DNA of 64,000 nt from Butyrivibrio sp. NC2007 (GTDB lineage: Bacteria; Bacillota; Clostridia; Lachnospirales; Lachnospiraceae). How positions within the stretch are numbered: position 1 is the first letter of the stretch; the number at the start of each line of letters is the position of its first letter. Made by a program: the position numbers and the translations under genes. Below, in pieces: positions 25,613-34,828 of the stretch. Under the pieces are notes generated by a model. It saw only the letters and a list, made by a program, of their open reading frames with translations, searched no databases and was not told where the DNA came from. Location of the stretch: the NCBI RefSeq assembly GCF_000421405.1, contig NZ_ATWY01000001.1, forward strand, positions 310,001-374,000. The letters run 5' to 3'.

Positions 25613-27310
25613 TTAGTTCGGAATTACGTAATCATAATAGAAGTCAAGCCCGTTTGCGGGATTCTTAGTAACATCCTCTCCATATATGGTTGTCCAGTCA
25701 TTCTTCATCGATACGGGAATCCAGCCATGTTCATTACATAGGTCATACATCTTCTGTGCCTTTGCTTCATTTCCGTATTCTTTGTCAAGATCATCGCAGC
25801 AAAGCATGAATGCAAGGCTCTTGTACGGATTGTTATTTACTACATAATCACACATACTGGAATCTCCGGTGCTGTTTCCAAAAGCAAGAACAGGCTGTTC
25901 TCCGATTTCCTGTGCAATCACGGACACCTTGTTCATCTTAAGATCCTTAACAACAAATTGTCCTCCGGTGATGATCTTATCATCCTTCTGAAGCTGATAT
26001 TCAAGACCGTCTTCACTGCCCTGGCCACTGGCAACTATTGTTTCATCAGAACCGATCACCTGGCTCATGGGAATGTTCAGATTATCCTTTACAATTCCCC
26101 TTGAGATTATCCTGTCTGTTCCGCTGACAACATATACGGTAAATCCGTTATCCTGCAAATAGTCTACAACTTCAACCATTGGCTGGTAGAACGAATCACT
26201 CCTTGTCATACCGTCATAACCGGGAGCAGCTTCTTCTCTGAACTTTAATACGTAATTTAGAAATTCATCAACAGTCATTCCTGCAAATGCAGATGCAACC
26301 GCCTGTCCGTGTATCTGCATCATATCCTCAGGAAACTCTCCTGTCTGTATTCCCTTAAGAATTGTATAAGCAGCCTCTTTCTCAGCTTCACTTGCTTTAT
26401 CCTTGTAATCAGGATCCTGCAAAACTCTGTATATCAAAAGACAGTGGTCAAAATAGTAAGGATTTGTCTCTGCAATAAGAGTTCCGTCCATATCAAATAC
26501 AGCTATTCTCTTATCTACAGGAATATAATTTGCACTATCCTTGTTTGTAATATCATCAATATAAGATGTAAGCTGAGCTTTTAATGGTGCTTCATCTGTC
26601 CACAAAGAGAGCACTTCTCCATTGTCTGCTCCGCTTTCTGCTCCCATTGTCCATGTGCTTGAAAGAGAAACTACCGTAAGAATTATCGAGAGAATTAATC
26701 CTACTATAGGAGCCCACACCGGAATTGCTTTGTCACCACTTTCCTCTACTCCGAGCTGCAAGTTCTTTACCTTTGTGAAAAGAGCTATCGAACCTGCGAT
26801 GAGTACACCTGTAAGAGGGATGAATCTGTTGATCCTTCCGTACATAACGCCCGGATATCCAAGAAGAAATACCAGATAAAGAGCTAGCTCCAAAACCACA
26901 ATCGAGATTGACATTATCTCAGATTCCTTCTTGCCCAGTCTCTCTGAAAGAATCATAAGACAGCAGGCAATCGTAACCAGTATCAGTCTTGTAATACCTG
27001 CAATTACCGGTGCAATGCCTGTTGTTATAATAAGAACCGCTCTTACTACTTCCAGTAGCGCATAGCAATAAATAATTACAGATAAAAACTTTCTGTTATC
27101 TTCTTTAAACTTCACTGTGCCAAAGATGATAATGAGAGCACTTACTATGATCTGTCCTGCGTAAACTATGGTTCTCCTAAGTTCATGAGAACGGAATCCT
27201 GCATAGCAGGAAAGAATGATCGCTGCAGCAACAAGAACAGTCTGGATTATCATTCCCACCTTAAGCTTTTCCAAAATACCACTTTTTTCATCTTTCACGT
27301 TACTACCCAT
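25613..27310 (-). CDS. Seven-helix membrane protein fused to a HAD-family phosphatase
   Basis: The N-terminal 220 residues contain about seven hydrophobic helices (about 18-38, 47-64, 76-98, 101-121, 133-152, 164-180, 199-220). The C-terminal part is a HAD phosphatase with all motifs: DMDGT (D273, D275), VVSGTD (S396), a motif III lysine (K455/K458 region) and GNSTGDSSM (D483 area). An insertion (about 290-360) forms a helical cap, as in phosphoserine-phosphatase-like enzymes. With a cytoplasmic N-terminus and seven helices, the enzyme would face outward; that topology is inference. The substrate is unknown. It is a single-gene transcript between topA and codY. Confidence 0.8.
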   Translation of the reverse strand: MGSNVKDEKSGILEKLKVGMIIQTVLVAAAIILSCYAGFRSHELRRTIVYAGQIIVSALIIIFGTVKFKEDNRKFLSVIIYCYALLEVVRAVLIITTGIAPVIAGITRLILVTIACCLMILSERLGKKESEIMSISIVVLELALYLVFLLGYPGVMYGRINRFIPLTGVLIAGSIALFTKVKNLQLGVEESGDKAIPVWAPIVGLILSIILTVVSLSSTWTMGAESGADNGEVLSLWTDEAPLKAQLTSYIDDITNKDSANYIPVDKRIAVFDMDGTLIAETNPYYFDHCLLIYRVLQDPDYKDKASEAEKEAAYTILKGIQTGEFPEDMMQIHGQAVASAFAGMTVDEFLNYVLKFREEAAPGYDGMTRSDSFYQPMVEVVDYLQDNGFTVYVVSGTDRIISRGIVKDNLNIPMSQVIGSDETIVASGQGSEDGLEYQLQKDDKIITGGQFVVKDLKMNKVSVIAQEIGEQPVLAFGNSTGDSSMCDYVVNNNPYKSLAFMLCCDDLDKEYGNEAKAQKMYDLCNEHGWIPVSMKNDWTTIYGEDVTKNPANGLDFYYDYVIPN

Positions 27311-27355
27311 GATGTCTGTTTACCTCCAAATTTAATATAAAAACAATTATAAACC

Positions 27356-27391
27356 CAAAAAAAGACCCGGAACTTCAAAAGTCCGAGTCTT
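27356..27391 (-). terminator. Terminator after topA
   Basis: On the minus strand AAGACTCGGACTT pairs with AGTTCCGGGTCTT (one G-U, one bulge) and is followed by TTTTTTTGGG. Confidence 0.82.
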
Positions 27392-27407
27392 AATAGTTTT
27401 TTAATGT

Positions 27408-29519
27408 TTAGTTATTTTCTTTATTATCTTTGTCCTCTACCCATCCGCATTCAGGATTGCCACAGGCAAGCTTGTTGTTCTTGGCGTACATTACGCCTCC
27501 GCACTTAGGGCACTTCTTGGCAGCAGGTCTTTGCCATGACATGAAGTCACAGGTTGGATTGTCGATACAACCGTAGAAGATTCTTCCCTTCTTGGTTCTC
27601 TTAAGGACAATGTCTTTTCCGCACTTAGGGCAAGAAACGCCAATCTTCTCAAAATAGGGCTTGGTGTTCTTGCACTCAGGAAATCCCGGACATGCAAGGA
27701 ATTTGCCGTGAGGGCCGTACTTGATAACAAGATTTCTTCCGCAAACCTCGCAGATCTCATCTGTAACTTCATCCTGAACCTGAACCTTCTCGAGAGCTTC
27801 CTCGGCAGCCTTAACCGCCTTATCAAGGTCGGGATAGAAATTCTCGATTACTGTCTTCCACTTAACATTGCCTTCCGCGATCCCATCAAGGAGAGCTTCC
27901 ATGTTGGATGTGAAGTTTACATCCACGATCTGAGGGAAAGCATCGATCATCATCTTGTTGACAGCCTGTCCAAGCTCTGTGATGAAAAGAGATTTATTCT
28001 CCTTGGTGATGTAATGCCTTGCCATGATTGTTGAGATGGTAGGCGCATAAGTACTTGGTCTTCCTATGCCAAGAGCCTCAAGGTCATGAACCAGTGAAGC
28101 CTCGGTGTAATGAGGAGCCGGCTGAGTAAAGTGCTGAGCTGACTCAAATGTATCAAGCTTAAGCTTGGTATTGGTATCAAGGTTCTTCATGAGAACATTC
28201 TTCTCAATCTGATCCTCATCGTCTGTGTAAACATTAAGGAAACCGTCAAATACGGTCTTGGAGGCAGCTACTGTAAATCTGTGCTCTCCTGCATCGATCT
28301 TGACAGATGTAGTCTCATACTTGGCAGCAGCCATTCTGCTGGCCATAAACCTTCTCCAGATAAGCTGGTAAAGTCTGAACTGATCCCTTGAAAGGAAGTC
28401 CTTGACCATTACAGGAGTGTGATCAATATATGTGGGACGGATAGCTTCGTGAGCATCCTGGATCTTGCCCTCGTTCTTCTTGACTCCTGCACCGTCTGCC
28501 AGGTACTTATCTCCGAAGTTCTTAACAATGTAATCATTTGCAGCAGCTACTGCTTCATCGGATACACGGGTTGAATCGGTACGAAGGTAAGTGATAAGAC
28601 CTACTGTGCCCTCTTTTCCAAGCTCGATTCCTTCATAGAGCTGCTGAGCAACTCTCATGGTCTTCTGTGTTGAGAAGTTGAGAGCCTTGGAAGCTTCCTG
28701 CTGAAGTGTTGATGTTGTAAAAGGAAGCGGAGCTTTCTTGGTTCTCTCACCCTTCTTAACATCACTTACTACGAATTTCTTACCTTCTATAGCCTTGCAG
28801 ATCTCATCAAGCTCTTTCTTGGAGGAGATCTCCTTTTTCTCATTGCCTACACCATAGTAGTGAGCAATAAGTGGCTTCTTCTCACCTTCTGCCATGAGTT
28901 TGGCATCCAGTGTCCAGTATTCTGTAGGAATAAATGAATCAATCTCTTCTTCTCTGTCTGCAATGATCCTGAGTGCTACAGACTGAACACGTCCTGCTGA
29001 AAGTCCGCGCTTTATCTTAGACCAGAGAATCGGAGAAATCTCATAACCAACCATTCTGTCAAGAACACGTCTTGCCTGCTGTGCATCAACAAGATTCATA
29101 TCGATATCTCTTGGATGCTTCATAGCTTCCTTGACTGCGTTCTTGGTGATCTCGTTAAATGTAACTCTCTGCACCTTGGCATCTGCCTCATCCAGTTTAA
29201 GCGCCGAGCAGAGATGCCAGCTTATAGCTTCACCCTCACGGTCCGGGTCGGTTGCGAGATAAACTTTGTCAGCTTTCTTGACCTGACGCCTCAGTTCAGC
29301 AAGAACATCTCCCTTTCCTCTGATAGTAATATACTTGGGTTCATAGTCATGCTCGATATCAATTCCCATGGTACTTCTTGGAAGGTCACGAACATGTCCG
29401 TTACTGGCTGCTACTTCATAGCCGCTGCCCAAAAACTTCTTGATAGCCTTAACCTTAGTGGGTGACTCAACAATAAGAAGTGAATTCTTTTTAGTGGTAG
29501 TAGTTTTCTTAGTCGCCAT
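27408..29519 (-). CDS. topA: DNA topoisomerase I
   Basis: This 703-residue type IA topoisomerase relaxes negative supercoils. It starts with the Toprim domain (SLLIVESPTKVKAIKKFLG; DPDREGEAISWHL), has the active-site tyrosine in GLITYLRTDSTR, and ends with three zinc ribbons (CEVCGRNL..., CPKCGKDI..., CPKCGGVM...), each with four cysteines. The length is typical of Firmicutes. It appears to be monocistronic, with a promoter nested in the upstream terminator. Confidence 0.97.
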   Translation of the reverse strand: MATKKTTTTKKNSLLIVESPTKVKAIKKFLGSGYEVAASNGHVRDLPRSTMGIDIEHDYEPKYITIRGKGDVLAELRRQVKKADKVYLATDPDREGEAISWHLCSALKLDEADAKVQRVTFNEITKNAVKEAMKHPRDIDMNLVDAQQARRVLDRMVGYEISPILWSKIKRGLSAGRVQSVALRIIADREEEIDSFIPTEYWTLDAKLMAEGEKKPLIAHYYGVGNEKKEISSKKELDEICKAIEGKKFVVSDVKKGERTKKAPLPFTTSTLQQEASKALNFSTQKTMRVAQQLYEGIELGKEGTVGLITYLRTDSTRVSDEAVAAANDYIVKNFGDKYLADGAGVKKNEGKIQDAHEAIRPTYIDHTPVMVKDFLSRDQFRLYQLIWRRFMASRMAAAKYETTSVKIDAGEHRFTVAASKTVFDGFLNVYTDDEDQIEKNVLMKNLDTNTKLKLDTFESAQHFTQPAPHYTEASLVHDLEALGIGRPSTYAPTISTIMARHYITKENKSLFITELGQAVNKMMIDAFPQIVDVNFTSNMEALLDGIAEGNVKWKTVIENFYPDLDKAVKAAEEALEKVQVQDEVTDEICEVCGRNLVIKYGPHGKFLACPGFPECKNTKPYFEKIGVSCPKCGKDIVLKRTKKGRIFYGCIDNPTCDFMSWQRPAAKKCPKCGGVMYAKNNKLACGNPECGWVEDKDNKENN

Positions 29520-29571
29520 TAGCTGTAATAATGCCCCTTTTTATAATTTAGCCCGAAAGCTTGCTTTCTTA

Positions 29572-29600
29572 TTAATAAACATTTTTAAAGATTAAGTCAA
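29572..29600 (-). promoter_or_regulatory. Candidate topA promoter overlapping a terminator arm
   Basis: On the minus strand TTGACT (29600-29595), 17 bases and TATTAA (29577-29572) lie about 50 bases before topA. The -35 lies inside the 3' arm of the upstream terminator stem. Confidence 0.5.
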
Positions 29601-29632
29601 GTGCCCGTTTTCGAAACACTTGACTTAATCTT
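29588..29632 (-). terminator. Terminator after the Fe-S flavoprotein gene
   Basis: On the minus strand AAGATTAAGTCAAGTG pairs perfectly with CACTTGACTTAATCTT (16 bp). The T-run after it is short (TTTAAAAATG), so termination may be partial. The 3' arm contains a -35-like element for topA. Confidence 0.75.
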
Positions 29633-29646
29633 AAATGAAATATCGA

Positions 29647-32514
29647 TTATTTATTATTTTCGGGGAGCCATGCTGTCTCTTTTGGTGTCTTTTTTATGAA
29701 TGGTCTTGCGACAGCCTGCTTGAGTCCGTTAGGAAGAATGTACTTGAGCTTATCCTCAGCCTTCCTCATTGTAGAAGCTCCTGGGTTATCTCTTGTGAGC
29801 TTGATGGCATCAAATTCACATCTTGTTGTGCAAAGTCCGCAGCCTACGCACTTGTTAGGATCAACGATTGATGCTCCGCAGCCAAGACAACGTGATGTTT
29901 CTTTCTTGATCTGCTCCTCTGTAAGGAGAGGCTTGGTATCACGGAATGTAAGCTTTCCGTCTGATGTCTTTCCATCGCCGGGATGCTGTCTTCCTACATG
30001 GTCATAATCCTTGATAGAGATGTCATCCTTATCCAGCTCGATAAAGAAGTTAGGATCACGGCCGATTGTAAGTGAAGAATGAGGCTGTACGAATCTGTGG
30101 ATTGACTCAGCGCCTTCTTTTCCGCATGCAATGGCATCAATAGCAAATCTTGGTCCGTAGAACATATCTCCGCCGACGAAGATGTCTTTTACTGTAGTCT
30201 GGAATGTTACGCTGTCAGCAACAGGAGCCGGTCCTCTAAACTCTACGTTCTCATCCTTAAGAAGGTCGCCCCATACGGTTGCCTGGCCTACTGCAAGGAT
30301 AACGTTAGAGCATGCGATCTCCATGGTCTGACTCTCATCATACTTAGGATCAAATCTTCCCTCAGCGTTCTTAACCTGAGTACATTTCTTGAATACGATA
30401 CCCTTTACCTTGCCGTTCTCTGTAAGGATCTCCTTAGGTCCCCAGCCGCCCTGAAGAACGATGCCTTCGGACTCTGCAACCTCGATCTCCTCAGGAAGAG
30501 CAGGCATGATATCTCTTGTCTCAAGAGAAACCTGAGTAACCTTTGATGATCCGCAGCGGATAGCTGTACGGCTTACATCGATAGCAACGTTACCACCACC
30601 GATAACAACTGTATCTCCGTCAAGCTTATAGTTCTCATCATCGATAACATCATGAAGGATATCTACACCCTTGATTACGCCTTCAGCGTCTTCGCCGGGA
30701 ACATTTACTCCGCGTCCACCCTGACAGCCGATAGCGATGTAGAATGCCTTGTAGCCCTCATCTCTTAGCTGCTTAAGAGTGATGTCCTTGCCAACCTCAA
30801 CTCCGAGACGGATATCTACACCAAGATCTCTTAAAACATCAACCTCAGCCTCGATAACGTCCTTCTCCATTACGAAGGAAGGAATACCGTAGGTAACCAT
30901 TCCGCCGGGCTTCTTGTTCTTGTCGAAAAGAGTTGGCTTATAGCCCTTAAGTGCAAGGTAGTATGCACAGGAAATACCTGCAGGACCTGCACCTATGATA
31001 GCAACCTTCTCATCAAAGCCTCCGCCGATTCTGGGAATTACCTTCTCGGGAACAAAGCGAGTCTCGGACTTAAGGTCACGCATTGCAACAAATTTCTTGA
31101 TCTCATCGATTGCAAGAGCCTCGTCGATGGTTCCTCTTGTGCAGGCATCCTCACAACGTCTGTTACATACATGTCCGCAAACAGCAGGAAGTGGATTGTA
31201 CTTCTTGATAAGAGCAAGAGCCTCATCATATCTGCCCTGTGAAGCCATCTTGATATATCCCTGAACAGGAAGATGTGCAGGACATGCTGTCTTACAAGGT
31301 GCTGTACCTGTCTTGTGAGTATTGATACGGTTAATGTCACGGTAGTCCTCTGTCCACATATCTGTAGACCACTTCTTCTCTGTAGGAAGAGGCATCTTAG
31401 GATAGATAACTTCGCTTCCGTCCTTCTTGCAAAGCTTCTGTCCAAGAGTAGCTGCACCTGCAGGACATACCTCTACGCAGCGTCCGCATGCAACACAGTT
31501 ATTCTTGTCAACGTGAGCCACATAAGCAGAACGTGACATATTAGGTGTATTAAATAGCTGTGATGTACGAAGCGCATAGCATACGTTTACATTACAGTTA
31601 CAAATAGCAAAGATCTTCTCAGCTCCGTCAATGTTTGTGATCTGATGAACAAAGCCGTTGTCCTCAGCCTGTTTAAAGATCTTAAGAGCTTCTTCCTTGG
31701 TGATATAACGGCCGTCTTTCTGTGTCTCAACAACATAATCAGCCATATCACCTACTGCGATACACCATCCCTCAGGATCGTCAGCACAGCCCTGATCAAA
31801 GGTCTTTCTTGATCTTCTGCAGGAGCAAGGTGATGCAGCGTATTTTCCCTCATAGTAGTCGAGCCAGTATGAGATCTTCTCGAGTCCGATTGCCTCACCC
31901 TGCATCTCGATTGCCTTCTCAACAGGGATTACATGCATTCCGACACCGGCTCCGCCCTGAGGTACCATATGTGTAAGTCCCTCAAGAGGAATACGAGTCA
32001 TTCTCTCAAAGAAAGGGCCACCCTCAGGATGAGCTGCCAAAACTTTACCGTTCATGTTGGAGAACTCTGCAGATCCGGGAACGAACATAGGAAGCACATA
32101 CTGCTTCTCATGCTTGGAGTTCTCATAGTTCCACTCGATGATTCCGTTGTAGGACATCTCATCAAGGTGCTTCTGGAGCTCTTCCTTTGAATATTCAGGA
32201 CAAAGAGCTGCGATCTGCTCAAAAGTCTTGGGCTTACGCTTCTCCATCTTAAGTGCGATCTCGCACTGTTCATCTGTAATAAGGTGATATACGCCCCAGT
32301 ATTCAGGGCTTTCTTTTGTTATTTTCTTAATGCCAAGCTTGATTTCTTTTCTGTCGGTGATGTGTGTAACGAGCTTTGCCAGTGGCTCTCTGAAAGGTGC
32401 ATCCATATCGACAGTCTCAGGAATGATTCCTGCTCTTGGGTCTATTTTATTTCTATTGGGATCCAGTGAATAAGGAATCATCAGATCCTGCATATCAAAT
32501 TGATTTTTGTCCAT
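29647..32514 (-). CDS. Multi-cluster Fe-S, FAD/NAD(P)-dependent oxidoreductase
   Basis: The 955 residues divide into a winged-helix-like N-terminal region (about 45-140); a Cys-rich module with C230/C232, C243, C251 and CNCNVNVC at 305-312; a ferredoxin motif CVACGRCVEVCP (340-351); a GltD/PreT-type Fe-S domain (C407, C411, C446, C450, C454, C458); a GltD-like flavoprotein core with FAD site GAGPAG (508-513) and NAD(P) site GGGNVA (639-644); and a C-terminal ferredoxin (C876, C879, C889, C892, C895, C899). It should pass electrons between NAD(P)H, FAD and several clusters. The partner is unknown. It follows hypA by 34 bases, suggesting a nickel- or hydrogen-linked redox role. Confidence 0.85.
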   Translation of the reverse strand: MDKNQFDMQDLMIPYSLDPNRNKIDPRAGIIPETVDMDAPFREPLAKLVTHITDRKEIKLGIKKITKESPEYWGVYHLITDEQCEIALKMEKRKPKTFEQIAALCPEYSKEELQKHLDEMSYNGIIEWNYENSKHEKQYVLPMFVPGSAEFSNMNGKVLAAHPEGGPFFERMTRIPLEGLTHMVPQGGAGVGMHVIPVEKAIEMQGEAIGLEKISYWLDYYEGKYAASPCSCRRSRKTFDQGCADDPEGWCIAVGDMADYVVETQKDGRYITKEEALKIFKQAEDNGFVHQITNIDGAEKIFAICNCNVNVCYALRTSQLFNTPNMSRSAYVAHVDKNNCVACGRCVEVCPAGAATLGQKLCKKDGSEVIYPKMPLPTEKKWSTDMWTEDYRDINRINTHKTGTAPCKTACPAHLPVQGYIKMASQGRYDEALALIKKYNPLPAVCGHVCNRRCEDACTRGTIDEALAIDEIKKFVAMRDLKSETRFVPEKVIPRIGGGFDEKVAIIGAGPAGISCAYYLALKGYKPTLFDKNKKPGGMVTYGIPSFVMEKDVIEAEVDVLRDLGVDIRLGVEVGKDITLKQLRDEGYKAFYIAIGCQGGRGVNVPGEDAEGVIKGVDILHDVIDDENYKLDGDTVVIGGGNVAIDVSRTAIRCGSSKVTQVSLETRDIMPALPEEIEVAESEGIVLQGGWGPKEILTENGKVKGIVFKKCTQVKNAEGRFDPKYDESQTMEIACSNVILAVGQATVWGDLLKDENVEFRGPAPVADSVTFQTTVKDIFVGGDMFYGPRFAIDAIACGKEGAESIHRFVQPHSSLTIGRDPNFFIELDKDDISIKDYDHVGRQHPGDGKTSDGKLTFRDTKPLLTEEQIKKETSRCLGCGASIVDPNKCVGCGLCTTRCEFDAIKLTRDNPGASTMRKAEDKLKYILPNGLKQAVARPFIKKTPKETAWLPENNK

Positions 32515-32548
32515 CTCTTACCCTCATCTTTCTTAAATGAAAAATAGT

Positions 32549-32893
32549 TTACGTTGCAGCTATCTCTTTTATCATGAATTCGTTACCCTTAAGGAGATAG
32601 GTGTGTTCGCTACCACATTTGGGACATATCTTGCCATATGTAACCGTCTCGTATTCACTCTTACAATCTTCACAGAAAGTGACTGCAGGCAGAGTCTCTA
32701 TGATAAGCTCTGAGTCCTTCATGAGTTCTGTCCTGTTTGATGCCCACTTCCAGGCGTCTGTAAGAAGTGATGGAACAACACCGGATACCTCTCCCAGCTG
32801 CAGAGTTACCGAATGAATTTTCTCAAGTTTGTTTTCTTTTCCTACTTCTGTAAGATCGTCTATTATGCGAAAAACAACTCCTAATTCATGCAT
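32549..32893 (-). CDS. hypA: Nickel metallochaperone HypA
   Basis: The 114-residue protein starts MHELG, giving the Ni-binding H2/E3, and has the zinc site C74/C77/C90/C93 (FCEDC ... CPKC). HypA delivers nickel, with HypB, to NiFe hydrogenase or urease. No such enzyme and no hypCDEF is in the window. It lies behind a strong hairpin separating it from hypB. Confidence 0.93.
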   Translation of the reverse strand: MHELGVVFRIIDDLTEVGKENKLEKIHSVTLQLGEVSGVVPSLLTDAWKWASNRTELMKDSELIIETLPAVTFCEDCKSEYETVTYGKICPKCGSEHTYLLKGNEFMIKEIAAT

Positions 32894-32915
32894 GTCTTTT
32901 GACCAACCTTTACTG

Positions 32916-32977
32916 ATTTTTCAGAAAAAAATGCCGAGCGATAACGCATAAACTTCCCCTTGTTTATCGCCCGGCAT
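32916..32977 (-). terminator. Terminator or attenuator between hypB and hypA
   Basis: On the minus strand ATGCCGGGCGATAA pairs with TTATCGCTCGGCAT (one G-U) around a 19-base loop and is followed by TTTTTTTCTG. It lies only about 30 bases before hypA, where no promoter is visible, so partial read-through is expected. The T-run end overlaps ATTTTTCAGAAAAAA (32916-32930), a 12/15 match to the CodY box. Confidence 0.8.
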
Positions 32978-33005
32978 CTCCATAATCTCTTTTGCCAATA
33001 ATTAT

Positions 33006-33674
33006 TTACTTAATGCTCTCATCAATGTTCTCTGAAAGCCACTTAGCCCACTCATCGATACCTTCGCCGGTCTTGGCGCAGATAGGGATAACCTTTGCCT
33101 TTGGATTGCGCATGTGGATGTACTCCTTGCACTTGTCAAGATCAAAGTCAAAGTATGGCATTACGTCTATCTTGTTGATAAGAACAACATCGCAGATAGA
33201 AAACATAAGCGGATACTTCAGGGGCTTGTCATGTCCCTCAGGTACTGAGAGTATCATGGCATTCTTGGTGCTGCCGGTATCAAACTCAGCAGGACAAACA
33301 AGATTTCCGACATTCTCAAGGATTGCAAAATCCACATCCTCAAGGCCAAGTTCACGAAGTCCCTGCCTTGTCATATCAGCATCAAGATGGCACATTCCGC
33401 CTGTATGAAGCTGTATGGACTTAACTCCTGTCTGCGCGATAGTCTTGGCATCAACGTCTGAATCAATGTCCGCTTCCATTACACCAATTCTGTATTTATC
33501 CTTGAGGGCCTCAATTGTTCTGGTAAGAGTTGTTGTCTTACCTGACCCCGGGGATGACATAAGGTTTAAAAGAAATGTCTTAGACTCCTTAAGTTCTCCC
33601 CTTAGCTTCTCTGCGTCCTTGTCATTGCTTTCAAAGACGCTTCTCTTAACTTCTATGACTCTTATATTATCCAT
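33006..33674 (-). CDS. hypB: Nickel-insertion GTPase HypB
   Basis: This 222-residue GTPase has a P-loop SSPGSGKT (about 40-47), the metal-binding switch region GGMCHLDA (C95, H96), ENVGNLVCP (C127) and NKID (167-170). It lacks a His-rich or CCC-type N-terminal nickel store. It powers nickel transfer from HypA to target enzymes. Its ATG overlaps the membrane-protein stop as TAATG, so the two are translationally coupled, an unusual pairing. Confidence 0.95.
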   Translation of the reverse strand: MDNIRVIEVKRSVFESNDKDAEKLRGELKESKTFLLNLMSSPGSGKTTTLTRTIEALKDKYRIGVMEADIDSDVDAKTIAQTGVKSIQLHTGGMCHLDADMTRQGLRELGLEDVDFAILENVGNLVCPAEFDTGSTKNAMILSVPEGHDKPLKYPLMFSICDVVLINKIDVMPYFDFDLDKCKEYIHMRNPKAKVIPICAKTGEGIDEWAKWLSENIDESIK

Positions 33675-34795
33675 TAGCCTTCAGCACGCTCCATTGCAAG
33701 ATCGAAGTCCTTAGTTCCAACGAATACGTTGTTTGAATAAGGATTCTTGCCCATCTTGATTGATCTTCTGATGATCTCTGTCATGCAGATTACGTTGATT
33801 GCGATTGCAAGGATTGCTACAACTCCCTGCGCTGTAGGATTAGCTGTGATTCCAAGTAAAGCAATTGCCTCATTAGCAGCTACTGTCTTGCCCTGTCCTG
33901 CATTAAAGAGTGCGATAGCCTTGTCGTAAAGCATTGCAGTATTTACACCTGCCTCAGTTGCTCCGCCGTAAACAGAAGGAAGAGCTGCCTGGAATCTTCC
34001 AACAAGCTGGAATGTAGGAACAACCTGTGCCCACATGCACCAGATTGCAAGTGTGTTAGCACGGTTCTGGATCCATGCTCCCTTGTTCCAGAATGCATTA
34101 GCAAATGTAGGAGCAAGAAGAAGTGCTACACCACAGTACCATGAGTGTGTAGGAAGGTTGAGGTATGTGTACTCGAAGTTCCATACATCGTATGCAAGGA
34201 TGAACCAGATTGTCATATCAGGCCAAAGCATATCTGCATGGTTCTTGTCCTTTGATGTGTAAAGGTGAATACATCCTGTCATACAGAAGATGTTGATAAG
34301 ACCTGCGATGGCATTAACAACGTTCCACCATCCACCGTAGATGAATACACCCTCGTTAGATGCCCACCAAGCACCTGAAAGGTTGCCGGCGATCTTGTAA
34401 GATGCAATAGCTGACTCCATATCAGATACGTTAGCGATCATGATGTTAGCAGCAACGATGAACCAAGGGAACCACTTGAACCATTTCTCCTTGCCGATGC
34501 CCCATTTGTACTTGATCATCATGAAGCCTACGCAGCCGATGTCAGCAGCATAAAGCTTGAAGTAATGGAACCATCCGTCCATGTATGCAACTGTTGGGTT
34601 GGCCTTTCCGCCAAACATACCAACGTGTGCAAGAATAAAGTAAAGTGTTAAAATAGTTGGAATGATAACAAATACTAACATTCCGCCGGCCTTTGTTCTA
34701 CGACCGATTTCGTTCATGAGAATAAGACCCACAAACACCAGTACCCAGCCTATGAGCTGCATAGAAGCAGCATCGCTATAGAGTTGGAATAACAT
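33674..34795 (-). CDS. Polytopic membrane protein, DUF5692-like
   Basis: This 373-residue protein has about nine or ten hydrophobic helices rich in Trp, with polar residues inside the membrane (NEIGRR, DIGCVGFMMIKYKWG, YDVWNFEYTYLNLPTHSW). It resembles, from memory, the uncharacterised DUF5692 family; the match was not searched. The function is unknown. The tight coupling to hypB and closeness to hypA and the Fe-S flavoprotein suggest metal transport (for example nickel) or a membrane redox role. The start at 34795 has AAAGGAGGA and a well-formed promoter. Confidence 0.75.
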   Translation of the reverse strand: MLFQLYSDAASMQLIGWVLVFVGLILMNEIGRRTKAGGMLVFVIIPTILTLYFILAHVGMFGGKANPTVAYMDGWFHYFKLYAADIGCVGFMMIKYKWGIGKEKWFKWFPWFIVAANIMIANVSDMESAIASYKIAGNLSGAWWASNEGVFIYGGWWNVVNAIAGLINIFCMTGCIHLYTSKDKNHADMLWPDMTIWFILAYDVWNFEYTYLNLPTHSWYCGVALLLAPTFANAFWNKGAWIQNRANTLAIWCMWAQVVPTFQLVGRFQAALPSVYGGATEAGVNTAMLYDKAIALFNAGQGKTVAANEAIALLGITANPTAQGVVAILAIAINVICMTEIIRRSIKMGKNPYSNNVFVGTKDFDLAMERAEG

Positions 34796-34828
34796 AATTA
34801 AATCCTCCTTTGATATCGCATTATATTT

